NCBI GenBank assembly: GCA_030374765.1
Contig: JARGXX010000079.1
Span: forward strand, 1 to 64,000
Source: Agarophyton chilense
Lineage: Eukaryota > Rhodophyta > Florideophyceae > Gracilariales > Gracilariaceae
DNA length: 64,000 bases
Reading direction: 5' to 3'
This document shows positions 11,083-22,443 of this stretch, one piece after another. The first letter of the stretch is position 1. Every line of letters starts with the position of its first letter. The position numbers and the translations under genes were made by a program. The notes under the pieces are model-generated. The model worked only from the letters and a program-made list of their open reading frames with translations, was not told the origin of the DNA and did no database searches.

Positions 11083-11806
11083 GGTGATGCTCGAAGTGCA
11101 AGAGTCACAAAAAAAAGTATTAGGCGGTGAAGGGGGGAAGGTAGAGGTAGAGATGAGTGACTTGGCGTGCGAGATGGGACAAATAGAGGAGCAAACAGTC
11201 ACACGTCTGCAGTAGCGGGCGGTAGCAATATGATTGGGGAGGATGAGGTGGATCGTGACCAAGAAAGCGACGCGACGCAGCGTACGAGGACGCTTTGACA
11301 AGAAGCAATGAGTGAGGCAACGGAGCAATGAAGCAAAGAGACGACGAGACAAGACGTGATGGCGAAGAAGGGCGACGGAAGCAAGACTCGGTAGCCGGTG
11401 TGTTGAACAAAGCGAGGCTGAAGAAGACGAGAAGCTGGGTCGGAAGTGGTGGGGCGAGGAAAGGGGAGGGGAGTGAACACCCAAGCCAGGCAGAGCTTTC
11501 TTATAGCAGCAGCAACACAGACGCGGCGGTGAACAGTGACGGAGAAGTGCATTATTATCAGCAAACAATCAGCAGGCCACGCACAAGAAGACGCGCAAAG
11601 GCAACGGCAGCACCGACAGCAGCGAAAAGCAATCAGCGAAGCTCAAAGGAGAGGGGCAGCGTAGCGAAAGTGACACCCGCCAAAGGCAAGCGGTTAGAGA
11701 AAGGCAGCTGCAAGTTGCACCCCCACGCCAACCCAAAGCGGTGCACACACGGCGCGACCATTTCGTTTGCGCTTGCATTGGAGCGCACGACTGGTGCGCA
11801 CCCACA

Positions 11807-11858
11807 CGGCGCCGCCTCCGCCTTCCGCGCCTGACGCCTCCGCCGCGCGTCCGCCGCA
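11807..11858 (+). repeat. 52-bp patch matching the CHY gene (unit copy 2)
   Basis: Same patch as 4649-4700, carried in unit 2 at the equivalent place upstream of the kinase. Confidence 0.9.
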
Positions 11859-13849
11859 CACACGACGTCTTCTACAACCACCCGATTCTGCATATCAAAG
11901 TGCGAGCGATTGTATCGTGATTTATGTTATGCCCCGCGTATCCCACCAAACTCCCAAGCCTATCATGAGAGCACTTAGTGTTGGGACGTTCTGTGCGCAC
12001 CTAATCTGTCTTCCATACACTTGCAGACTTTTCTTCTTCGTTTTCTCGTGCAACATGACTCTTGACAGAATTCTCGACAAGCCATTCACGGGGTTTGCAC
12101 AAGCGAGGCGAGCACATCGTGCTTGATGACCTCAGTAGTTACGGCATTGTGATGGAGAGAGGTCCAACTAATGAACATGAATCTGATGGTATAGGCTAGA
12201 ACCCATCTTTTGAACGGATGGATTGCTATCCTGCAACCTTGTGAGGAAATTGCTTGGAAAGAGTCCACCTACATACACACCTGATGAACATAACCAATAT
12301 TTGAGATGACAAGTCAATCGATTACAATACACCCCTGGGCAACCTGCTTCATGAAGCGCATGTGCCTGTGAAGAATGCAAATGAAACCATCCAGTGAGCC
12401 GATTGCTGCTGCAATTGCTTTACAGGCCCACAGGTGCAGTTGAGACTATTTTGTATAGAAATCCAGTTGAATTGCGAGCGAGAAGCCCAGCAAATAATTG
12501 TGTGATTGTTGCGAAGAACACAAATCTGCACCATGCCAGCATCATCAGGACTAACTTTCTCTTCTCCGCACCATCTGCACTTGTCGCTGTCAAACATGTG
12601 GCATGTGACTATGAAATGGACCAGACACTATGACGCACAGCTTTTCGGCACATCGGTGCAACACACATTCACATTCTGAGTGTGCCAGGGACACGTTCAC
12701 TCGTCCAGCTATATTGTATGGTGTTTTTGGCTCGACAGTTTATCACGAGAAACATGCAAACAATTGCCTCTCGTCTTCAATGAAATCTAGTTTCTTCTAG
12801 GATAAGAATTATTTCGATAGGACTTAAACTTGATGTAAGCCATGCATCAATTTCTTTTGCGTATTACTAAGCAAGCTGTATATGTTAACTGCACTGGTCA
12901 CGCAACGCAACAGCTTTCTTAGACCACATCTTCAACAACATTACTCAAGTAAAAACTTCTTTCGCCCACAACGGAGCATGAGTTCTGTTCATACAACCTT
13001 GTCTTACTTGACTCTAACTCAAAAACACTTACTTTCACAACTCCAAAAGCAAGGTTGAAGACGCATATTTGCATCTCCAGACCATAGCCCATATTCTCTA
13101 GAATGGATTCAAGCACGCTTGTTATATTATGATTTCCCGTCGTATTAAACGCAGTACGAGCGGTAGAAAGAGCCTCATTATATCCAGAAACAAAAGCAGC
13201 CGCCTAACCCTCTCTAAACTCCTGCAAAACCTTGTGCTCCTTTGCTTGCATAAGGCATAAGCTTTTTTGCGTATTCCATTCGCAATGTCTTTGAGGATTT
13301 TGGTCTCGGATTGAGAGGACAAGAGAGCGCGGTAGTGCAACAAAATGAAGAGAACTACAACACTCTGTGAGAAGTCTGCAACACAAAGTCGAATTGTGTA
13401 CTAATATACGAAGACTTATCATCATTTTCCTTATGCTTTCGCGGGCTCTGCTTTGTGCTCTCGAAGCGTAAGCAGACATTGCTACTGCAATCTCCCCTTT
13501 CCTTTTCTTGACAATCACCGTCGTGTTCAAGAAGTCTACTGCACGTTCCTCACCAACAATTAACTGCGCTCCTTCCAGTAGCCATGAGCTGACCAAAAGG
13601 TTCTTGTGCCCCATGTTCTACGGGGTTGTACGAAATGTGAAAGAGTTGTTCACCGCGATTTGTGTGTATAAACTCCATACATATATTAATTTGCACGTAC
13701 TCCTGTTAAGACAAATCCAGTGTTAGAATTATGAATCAATAGAGACGAAAATGACGGTGAGAAATGCACATACATGCAAAAGTTCTGCTTTCTATAAATG
13801 CAAAGTGGTGGAAGGTGTTTGGACAATGTTTACGGATTGGAAAACAGCT

Positions 13850-14323
13850 TCAGCGTTCAAAACAAACCTGTATTTGCGTATGGTTCTCATCATGTGATGT
13901 CTGTTCTGAGGGGCATTGGAGCTTATCTATTGCCTGCACTATTGAGTCCGTTTGCGATGAGATTGCATTCACATTTTCTTCCCTCGCACCACCCAGTTCT
14001 GTTCGCAGACTTGTGGGCTGCTGCATACAAACCTTTCCGTCACTATGAACGATACTCTCTGTTTGTGATTTAAGTCCGAACTGAGTTGATATAATCTGAA
14101 AGGAGTTCTCAATAGCGCCAACTATCTTCTGACGGGGTTGCTGATTCGCTCCAGAAATGCGGTCGCTTCTTTGCATCTGAGAGACAGCAACTCTCTCTCT
14201 CTCTCATAATGCTTTTCGATTCGGTTCATCGACTGGTGTCATAGCACGTAAAACTTCTTTCCGACGAGGCTGCTCCGCACGAGTTTGCGAGTTCATCGCA
14301 GCAGCTGCTCGTTTGCGAACCAT
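13850..14323 (-). pseudogene. Degenerate ORF with in-frame TGA across the unit 2/3 boundary
   Basis: Second copy of the interrupted frame at 6692-7165, with the same ATG, the same in-frame TGA beside the GA tract and the same downstream open stretch. Confidence 0.28.
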
Positions 14324-14643
14324 CTCGATGTTCACCGAAATGAGCAAACCTAAGGCAAGCACCTAGCTCACGACAGTACTTGCTGATGCTAGCCTGAGAA
14401 AGAACGGAGAGTCGAAAGATGAGATAGATTAATATATTCCAATGTTTGAGAGTGAAGCTTAGAAGTGGCTGTCTGTACGTTCCTTCGTTTCGTACCGGCG
14501 ATTAGTCTTTCTCTTCGTGAGCATCTCATAGAGTTTCAGTTGTAGAAGTTATCATAGCAAGTTCAAGACATTCAAGGTCTTGGCTCGGGGCGTAACGTCG
14601 AGTCAATGCACATCATTCTGAGTTTCACCTCGTTTTGTTCATT

Positions 14644-15006
14644 ATGTACAAGTGCAAAGTTTGTAGTAGAACTTTCCGTCATTCCGTCTATTTTGGGCGT
14701 CCCGTTAAACATTCGAAACGTTTGCAATGGAAATCACACAGCAATTGTCTTGCCGAATCGCAAGCCTCACAGCAAACAGCGACATCTCTTCCTGTAATTC
14801 CGGTGGGTGACGTAGATAACGTAGATATTGCGAATATGACGAACAGCCCTACGTTCGAAGATTGTCATCAAAGAGGCGTGTGTCCATCCCACGAACATTG
14901 GAACCTTGTGGCAGACGATGTGTTCCCATTCTTTGAAGCCTATAAGGCCTCAACGCAACCTCTGTATCCCAAGCTGAAGAAACCAAGCCGTGGTCCGTGG
15001 TCCTGA
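14644..15006 (+). CDS. Small zinc-finger-like ORF (unit copy 3)
   Basis: Third copy of the 120-residue CxxC/His-rich frame, with no change in its protein. Possibly the remnant of a mobile-element gene. Confidence 0.28.
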   Translation: MYKCKVCSRTFRHSVYFGRPVKHSKRLQWKSHSNCLAESQASQQTATSLPVIPVGDVDNVDIANMTNSPTFEDCHQRGVCPSHEHWNLVADDVFPFFEAYKASTQPLYPKLKKPSRGPWS

Positions 15007-15285
15007 ACATATCCACCCCTCGTGCACTACTCTGTCTATTGCGACATTGCCTGACTCATCAGATGGCCCTCTGTGTGTCCGAGAGTACTGCTTTGATGGT
15101 TTTCGAGATTGAAGGCAACTTACCGGAGTCGTAACGAGATTTACATCGTATCTTTGCTAGCGTCGAGGCATTCGAGAGAAAACGGCGGCATCGCGTCAGT
15201 TAGTTTAGTGGTTGGATTCGAAATATGGCTAGCAATCTAACTACAATTACGGGCAGTTGCCCCGTTGTCAATTACATCTCCTCAA

Positions 15286-18240
15286 TCACTGTTCAGCCGT
15301 GCTGCTAACATCCGGAACATCTTGGATAGACGTTGGTGACGGGACTAAAGGTTTGGGAATAAACATGTCGGGCACAAGTGAGCTAACATCACACAACTGA
15401 GATTTGTCGACTTGGCTCATCTTGAACGCAAATTCTGTCTCAATGGTGCCGTTCTCACTGACCCCTGTCTCCATGGTGTCTTTCTCATTGACCTCTATCT
15501 TAGGAATGTTGTGCTCACTGGCACTGTCCGCAGTCTCTGGGTTCAATGATGGGGATAAATCACCAGTAACAGCTGTCTCTTCCGGGAGTTCCTTCGCCAA
15601 TGCATTCTGTGTGATACATTCCTCAACCTCCTTACTATCAGTTTCGGGGGTTGATATCACATCCTCTGCTACAGCTTCGGTAGTCTGTGCCTGAGTGGAG
15701 CAATTATTTGCGCCTTCCGAGTCACTCGCGTTGGTGTCCGCCCTTTCAGCCTCTATGATTTCCGGGGCCTGTTGTGTTTCTGCCTGTCGTATTTCCGACG
15801 GACGTTTCGCCATAATACCGGTCGGACCGTTAACAGCCGATTTTCCCTCGGCGCTGTCCCGTGCCTCAGTACTTTGTTCAGGTTTGTCGTCGTGTACGAT
15901 GGCGAAAACCGCACTGCACTCTTCAGACCGCGGCTCTTTCGCGGTGTCACCACTCGATTCGGCTTTCAATCGGTCCTCATCAGAAGATTTCTTAGCTGGT
16001 CCGTTGCTTTTTGTTTCTCTAATCTCCTGCGAAAAACCGCTTGATGAGCTGAAGCTGTCATCTTCTAACGCCAGATCGGTCGGAGTGGGCTTTTCGTGAG
16101 GCGCTTCTCCCGTGTGAACCACTTCTTCAACGTTTTCCGGTTCCGAAGCAATCGCACATTCAATTTTAGCATTGGCGATTGTATCCTTCGACATATTGTC
16201 ATTGCTTGATGACTTTAACAAGGAGAGGAGATGCGGGTAATGATGGGATGGGGGAAGTCGGAAGCTCATTGTCCGTGAGATGTTGCGTGCACTCGAACTA
16301 GAAACGCTGCCTTTTGCCTTTGTCGTAGAACTAGCCTTCGAAACAGTTAAGGGCGTAGCAGGCAGCGAAACACTGCCCTTTTTCGCAGGGACTGGATGGG
16401 CGGAGGGCGTGCTCTTCGGAGGGATGGGTTGGGGCTGCTGCACGCTGCTTTCTGTGTTCACCGAGGATGGCGACACCTGAGAACTCATGTCAGTGTCCAG
16501 GACATCTTTTCCACTGCCCACGGAGTTGGTGGTCGTCAGTAAACCGGCAGCAGAGGTCGAATCGGACACGGAACCGCCTCCTAAGGTGTCTACCTTTGAT
16601 TCAGGGATGACTTCCTTCGAGACCTCCTTCGCGGCAGAGGACGGTTCAGGGTGCGCGGAGATTTCCGCTAGCCGCACCTTGTACGGCTTGGGCGAGCGGA
16701 AACAGTAACCTGCCAGAATACCTCCCCTTCTCTTCTCCATTGGGGGTTTGGGGCGGTTTTCAATGTTGACGCTCGGCCCAAGCATAGAAACATATTTCAT
16801 GTCCTTCTTGACGTCTTCCTGGACGGCGGCCATGGCTTTCCGTTGTTCCTGGCGGCGCTTCTTAGCTCTAGGACTCAACTGATCATCATCCAGTGATTCG
16901 CGACGGAAGCGGAGTCCACTGCGCAATGGACTGTCAACAGTTCTGGATCTCACGGCACTCCAGTCGATATCCTTGAACCAGTCGTGGAGTTTGATTTCCT
17001 CGAGACCCATGCTTCCGGTTCCAAGTCTCTCCGACGGCCGACGTTTAAGAAGCGCAGAGATTAAACCACGCGCCTCCGATGAAAGCTCCGTAGGGAAGAA
17101 TATTGGTGCTTTCTCGATGCGTTCGTAAATTAGATTGTGGTCGTCGTGATAGAAGGGGGTTTTTCCAGACATGAGCTCATACAAGAGGATACCTAGGGCC
17201 CAAAAATCCAACGACATGTCGTATGAGTCGCCACGGATCATTTCCGGGGCCACATACTCCTTCGTGCCGCAGAAGGTATTAGTGCGACATAAGTTGCCAT
17301 TCTCTTGGCGAAGCACCTTGGTCAAACCAAAATCGGCGAGACGTATATGGCCGTTGGCATCGATGAGGATATTTTCCAGCTTTAAATCGCGGTAAACGAT
17401 GCCGAGGTTGTGGAGATGCTCGATGGCAAGAATGACTTCACAAGCCACAAAGCGGGCAGACTGCTCATCGAGTGGATTTGGTTTCTGGTTGAGAAACTCA
17501 AACATGTCACCGCCTCCACAATAATCGGTAACGAGAAAAAGACGCTTCGCGCTTTGAAAGGCGTAACGCATGTCGAGGACGAAGGGATGATTTCGAACGG
17601 TTTGCAGAACAATGCGTTCCTCCATGGCTTGGCGATAAGAAGTATGGCTTTGGAACACATAATCCTTTTCGATGACCTTCAACGCAAGGGTTTCGTTTGT
17701 GGTGGTATCAAGCACTTTGTAAACGCGTCCCGAAGCACCTTTGCCAACGTGCTTGACGATATCAAAATCAGAAAGGTTCTTCTTCGGTTGATTGAGGCAG
17801 GTATTGAGGGCATCCACCCACGTCTGACGTTGGTGCTCAGAATCAAAGATAAGGCGTGTGTTCATCTTTCCTTTGGTCTTGAGCACAACAGTGTTCTTCG
17901 GGCGTTGCAGAAAGCGCGTGGCCTCTGTCGCGAAGGACATAACGTGCTTGGCGGGGATTTTCTGCGCTATGGACGAGAGCGTTGTGAACTGCTGATGTTG
18001 CACAGAATCCGAAGTGATGGAGGGCGGCGAGTATTGAACAAGCTGTTCCAGAGGGTAGAGTAGCAGAACGTCATCACGGAGTTCGGCATAGTAGCGAGAT
18101 GAGGAAAAGGAAAATGCGAAGCGGACAGTTAACCAGGCGGTGAGATGGATAGTTAGGGAGCGGGTTAGGTCAAGCGAATGGGTGATGGCGTTGCGGCGGC
18201 GAACAAATGCCCTGAAGCGTTCGAACGGGGGGAAAGGCAT
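15286..18240 (-). CDS. AGC protein kinase with N-terminal PH-like domain (Akt-like), copy 3
   Basis: 984-residue kinase with the same protein as copy 2 as far as I can read; the nucleotide differences seen in the kinase region are silent. Domain order is PH-like (about 45-151), kinase (about 159-422, Lys188, Asp285, Asp303, Thr322), then a long acidic tail. Start is the ATG at 18240 and stop is at 15286. Its upstream flank is the hybrid one shared by copies 1-3, with the CHY-derived patch at 18965-19016, so its distal promoter differs from that of copy 4. Near-identity with copy 2 implies either very recent duplication or ongoing gene conversion. Confidence 0.87.
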   Translation of the reverse strand: MPFPPFERFRAFVRRRNAITHSLDLTRSLTIHLTAWLTVRFAFSFSSSRYYAELRDDVLLLYPLEQLVQYSPPSITSDSVQHQQFTTLSSIAQKIPAKHVMSFATEATRFLQRPKNTVVLKTKGKMNTRLIFDSEHQRQTWVDALNTCLNQPKKNLSDFDIVKHVGKGASGRVYKVLDTTTNETLALKVIEKDYVFQSHTSYRQAMEERIVLQTVRNHPFVLDMRYAFQSAKRLFLVTDYCGGGDMFEFLNQKPNPLDEQSARFVACEVILAIEHLHNLGIVYRDLKLENILIDANGHIRLADFGLTKVLRQENGNLCRTNTFCGTKEYVAPEMIRGDSYDMSLDFWALGILLYELMSGKTPFYHDDHNLIYERIEKAPIFFPTELSSEARGLISALLKRRPSERLGTGSMGLEEIKLHDWFKDIDWSAVRSRTVDSPLRSGLRFRRESLDDDQLSPRAKKRRQEQRKAMAAVQEDVKKDMKYVSMLGPSVNIENRPKPPMEKRRGGILAGYCFRSPKPYKVRLAEISAHPEPSSAAKEVSKEVIPESKVDTLGGGSVSDSTSAAGLLTTTNSVGSGKDVLDTDMSSQVSPSSVNTESSVQQPQPIPPKSTPSAHPVPAKKGSVSLPATPLTVSKASSTTKAKGSVSSSSARNISRTMSFRLPPSHHYPHLLSLLKSSSNDNMSKDTIANAKIECAIASEPENVEEVVHTGEAPHEKPTPTDLALEDDSFSSSSGFSQEIRETKSNGPAKKSSDEDRLKAESSGDTAKEPRSEECSAVFAIVHDDKPEQSTEARDSAEGKSAVNGPTGIMAKRPSEIRQAETQQAPEIIEAERADTNASDSEGANNCSTQAQTTEAVAEDVISTPETDSKEVEECITQNALAKELPEETAVTGDLSPSLNPETADSASEHNIPKIEVNEKDTMETGVSENGTIETEFAFKMSQVDKSQLCDVSSLVPDMFIPKPLVPSPTSIQDVPDVSSTAEQ

Positions 18241-18964
18241 GGTGATGCTCGAAGTGCAAGAGTCACAAAAAAAAGTATTAGGCGGTGAAGGGGGGAAGGT
18301 AGAGGTAGAGATGAGTGACTTGGCGTGCGAGATGGGACAAATAGAGGAGCAAACAGTCACACGTCTGCAGTAGCGGGCGGTAGCAATATGATTGGGGAGG
18401 ATGAGGTGGATCGTGACCAAGAAAGCGACGCGACGCAGCGTACGAGGACGCTTTGACAAGAAGCAATGAGTGAGGCAACGGAGCAATGAAGCAAAGAGAC
18501 GACGAGACAAGACGTGATGGCGAAGAAGGGCGACGGAAGCAAGACTCGGTAGCCGGTGTGTTGAACAAAGCGAGGCTGAAGAAGACGAGAAGCTGGGTCG
18601 GAAGTGGTGGGGCGAGGAAAGGGGAGGGGAGTGAACACCCAAGCCAGGCAGAGCTTTCTTATAGCAGCAGCAACACAGACGCGGCGGTGAACAGTGACGG
18701 AGAAGTGCATTATTATCAGCAAACAATCAGCAGGCCACGCACAAGAAGACGCGCAAAGGCAACGGCAGCACCGACAGCAGCGAAAAGCAATCAGCGAAGC
18801 TCAAAGGAGAGGGGCAGCGTAGCGAAAGTGACACCCGCCAAAGGCAAGCGGTTAGAGAAAGGCAGCTGCAAGTTGCACCCCCACGCCAACCCAAAGCGGT
18901 GCACACACGGCGCGACCATTTCGTTTGCGCTTGCATTGGAGCGCACGACTGGTGCGCACCCACA

Positions 18965-19016
18965 CGGCGCCGCCTCCGCCTTCCGCGCCTGACGCCTCCG
19001 CCGCGCGTCCGCCGCA
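18965..19016 (+). repeat. 52-bp patch matching the CHY gene (unit copy 3)
   Basis: Same patch as 4649-4700, carried in unit 3. The equivalent place in copy 4 is occupied by unrelated DNA starting at 26130. Confidence 0.9.
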
Positions 19017-21007
19017 CACACGACGTCTTCTACAACCACCCGATTCTGCATATCAAAGTGCGAGCGATTGTATCGTGATTTATGTTATGCCCCGCGTATC
19101 CCACCAAACTCCCAAGCCTATCATGAGAGCACTTAGTGTTGGGACGTTCTGTGCGCACCTAATCTGTCTTCCATACACTTGCAGACTTTTCTTCTTCGTT
19201 TTCTCGTGCAACATGACTCTTGACAGAATTCTCGACAAGCCATTCACGGGGTTTGCACAAGCGAGGCGAGCACATCGTGCTTGATGACCTCAGTAGTTAC
19301 GGCATTGTGATGGAGAGAGGTCCAACTAATGAACATGAATCTGATGGTATAGGCTAGAACCCATCTTTTGAACGGATGGATTGCTATCCTGCAACCTTGT
19401 GAGGAAATTGCTTGGAAAGAGTCCACCTACATACACACCTGATGAACATAACCAATATTTGAGATGACAAGTCAATCGATTACAATACACCCCTGGGCAA
19501 CCTGCTTCATGAAGCGCATGTGCCTGTGAAGAATGCAAATGAAACCATCCAGTGAGCCGATTGCTGCTGCAATTGCTTTACAGGCCCACAGGTGCAGTTG
19601 AGACTATTTTGTATAGAAATCCAGTTGAATTGCGAGCGAGAAGCCCAGCAAATAATTGTGTGATTGTTGCGAAGAACACAAATCTGCACCATGCCAGCAT
19701 CATCAGGACTAACTTTCTCTTCTCCGCACCATCTGCACTTGTCGCTGTCAAACATGTGGCATGTGACTATGAAATGGACCAGACACTATGACGCACAGCT
19801 TTTCGGCACATCGGTGCAACACACATTCACATTCTGAGTGTGCCAGGGACACGTTCACTCGTCCAGCTATATTGTATGGTGTTTTTGGCTCGACAGTTTA
19901 TCACGAGAAACATGCAAACAATTGCCTCTCGTCTTCAATGAAATCTAGTTTCTTCTAGGATAAGAATTATTTCGATAGGACTTAAACTTGATGTAAGCCA
20001 TGCATCAATTTCTTTTGCGTGTTACTAAGCAAGCTGTATATGTTAACTGCACTGGTCACGCAACGCAACAGCTTTCTTAGACCACATCTTCAACAACATT
20101 ACTCAAGTAAAAACTTCTTTCGCCCACAACGGAGCATGAGTTCTGTTCATACAACCTTGTCTTACTTGACTCTAACTCAAAAACACTTACTTTCACAACT
20201 CCAAAAGCAAGGTTGAAGACGCATATTTGCATCTCCAGACCATAGCCCATATTCTCTAGAATGGATTCAAGCACGCTTGTTATATTATGATTTCCCGTCG
20301 TATTAAACGCAGTACGAGCGGTAGAAAGAGCCTCATTATATCCAGAAACAAAAGCAGCCGCCTAACCCTCTCTAAACTCCTGCAAACCCTTGTGCTCCTT
20401 TGCTTGCATAAGGCATAAGCTTTTTTGCGTATTCCATTCGCAATGTCTTTGAGGATTTTGGTCTCGGATTGAGAGGACAAGAGAGCGCGGTAGTGCAACA
20501 AAATGAAGAGAACTACAACACTCTGTGAGAAGTCTGCAACACAAAGTCGAATTGTGTACTAATATACGAAGACTTATCATCATTTTCCTTATGCTTTCGC
20601 GGGCTCTGCTTTGTGCTCTCGAAGCGTAAGCAGACATTGCTACTGCAATCTCCCCTTTCCTTTTCTTGACAATCACCGTCGTGTTCAAGAAGTCTACTGC
20701 ACGTTCCTCACCAACAATTAACTGCGCTCCTTCCAGTAGCCATGAGCTGACCAAAAGGTTCTTGTGCCCCATGTTCTACGGGGTTGTACGAAATGTGAAA
20801 GAGTTGTTCACCGCGATTTGTGTGTATAAACTCCATACATATATTAATTTGCACGTACTCCTGTTAAGACAAATCCAGTGTTAGAATTATGAATCAATAG
20901 AGACGAAAATGACGGTGAGAAATGCACATACATGCAAAAGTTCTGCTTTCTATAAATGCAAAGTGGTGGAAGGTGTTTGGACAATGTTTACGGATTGGAA
21001 AACAGCT

Positions 21008-21481
21008 TCAGCGTTCAAAACAAACCTGTATTTGCGTATGGTTCTCATCATGTGATGTCTGTTCTGAGGGGCATTGGAGCTTATCTATTGCCTGCACTAT
21101 TGAGTCCGTTTGCGATGAGATTGCATTCACATTTTCTTCCCTCGCACCACCCAGTTCTGTTCGCAGACTTGTGGGCTGCTGCATACAAACCTTTCCGTCA
21201 CTATGAACGATACTCTCTGTTTGTGATTTAAGTCCGAACTGAGTTGATATAATCTGAAAGGAGTTCTCAATAGCGCCAACTATCTTCTGACGGGGTTGCT
21301 GATTCGCTCCAGAAATGCGGTCGCTTCTTTGCATCTGAGAGACAGCAACTCTCTCTCTCTCTCATAATGCTTTTCGATTCGGTTCATCGACTGGTGTCAT
21401 AGCACGTAAAACTTCTTTCCGACGAGGCTGCTCCGCACGAGTTTGCGAGTTCATCGCAGCAGCTGCTCGTTTGCGAACCAT
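21008..21481 (-). pseudogene. Degenerate ORF with in-frame TGA across the unit 3/4 boundary
   Basis: Third copy of the interrupted frame at 6692-7165. It crosses into copy 4, whose first bases supply the ATG, so the sequence was contiguous with the kinase 3' flank before amplification. Confidence 0.28.
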
Positions 21482-21801
21482 CTCGATGTTCACCGAAATG
21501 AGCAAACCTAAGGCAAGCACCTAGCTCACGACAGTACTTGCTGATGCTAGCCTGAGAAAGAACGGAGAGTCGAAAGATGAGATAGATTAATATATTCCAA
21601 TGTTTGAGAGTGAAGCTTAGAAGTGGCTGTCTGTACGTTCCTTCGTTTCGTACCGGCGATTAGTCTTTCTCTTCGTGAGCATCTCATAGAGTTTCAGTTG
21701 TAGAAGTTATCATAGCAAGTTCAAGACATTCAAGGTCTTGGCTCGGGGCGTAACGTCGAGTCAATGCACATCATTCTGAGTTTCACCTCGTTTTGTTCAT
21801 T

Positions 21802-22164
21802 ATGTACAAGTGCAAAGTTTGTAGTAGAACTTTCCGTCATTCCGTCTATTTTGGGCGTCCCGTTAAACATTCGAAACGTTTGCAATGGAAATCACACAGC
21901 AATTGTCTTGCCGAATCGCAAGCCTCACAGCAAACAGCGACATCTCTTCCTGTAATTCCGGTGGGTGACGTAGATAACGTAGATATTGCGAATATGACGA
22001 ACAGCCCTACGTTCGAAGATTGTCATCAAAGAGGCGTGTGTCCATCCCACGAACATTGGAACCTTGTGGCAGACGATGTGTTCCCATTCTTTGAAGCCTA
22101 TAAGGCCTCAACGCAACCTCTGTATCCCAAGCTGAAGAAACCAAGCCGTGGTCCGTGGTCCTGA
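21802..22164 (+). CDS. Small zinc-finger-like ORF (unit copy 4)
   Basis: Fourth copy of the 120-residue frame. It is unchanged even though copy 4 has several differences inside the kinase gene. That is compatible either with constraint or with recent homogenisation of this part of the unit. Confidence 0.28.
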   Translation: MYKCKVCSRTFRHSVYFGRPVKHSKRLQWKSHSNCLAESQASQQTATSLPVIPVGDVDNVDIANMTNSPTFEDCHQRGVCPSHEHWNLVADDVFPFFEAYKASTQPLYPKLKKPSRGPWS

Positions 22165-22443
22165 ACATATCCACCCCTCGTGCACTACTCTGTCTATTGC
22201 GACATTGCCTGACTCATCAGATGGCCCTCTGTGTGTCCGAGAGTACTGCTTTGATGGTTTTCGAGATTGAAGGCAACTTACCGGAGTCGTAACGAGATTT
22301 ACATCGTATCTTTGCTAGCGTCGAGGCATTCGAGAGAAAACGGCGGCATCGCGTCAGTTAGTTTAGTGGTTGGATTCGAAATATGGCTAGCAATCTAACT
22401 ACAATTACGGGCAGTTGCCCCGTTGTCAATTACATCTCCTCAA

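Larger units (their letters stand above)
7160..14317. repeat. Tandem unit, copy 2 (7158 bp)
   Basis: Second complete unit, nearly identical to copies 1 and 3 by direct reading. It shares with copy 1, against copies 3 and 4, the C at 9565 and two further third-position kinase-domain variants. It shares with copy 3, against copies 1 and 4, the C at 8985 that gives Glu in place of Gln. Confidence 0.97.
14318..21475. repeat. Tandem unit, copy 3 (7158 bp)
   Basis: Third complete unit. Within the kinase it shares several silent variants with copy 4, for example T at 16723, yet it keeps the copy 1-3 form of the 45-bp indel. Its spacer has private variants near 20021 and 20387. The mixture of shared variants argues for exchange between copies after duplication. 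Confidence 0.97.

Noticed and set aside
11083..11568. N-terminal extension of 162 codons to the kinase frame (also in copies 3 and 4)
   Set aside because: It opens only from a TTG, has no ATG and is low-complexity. The first ATG at 11082 is the sensible start.
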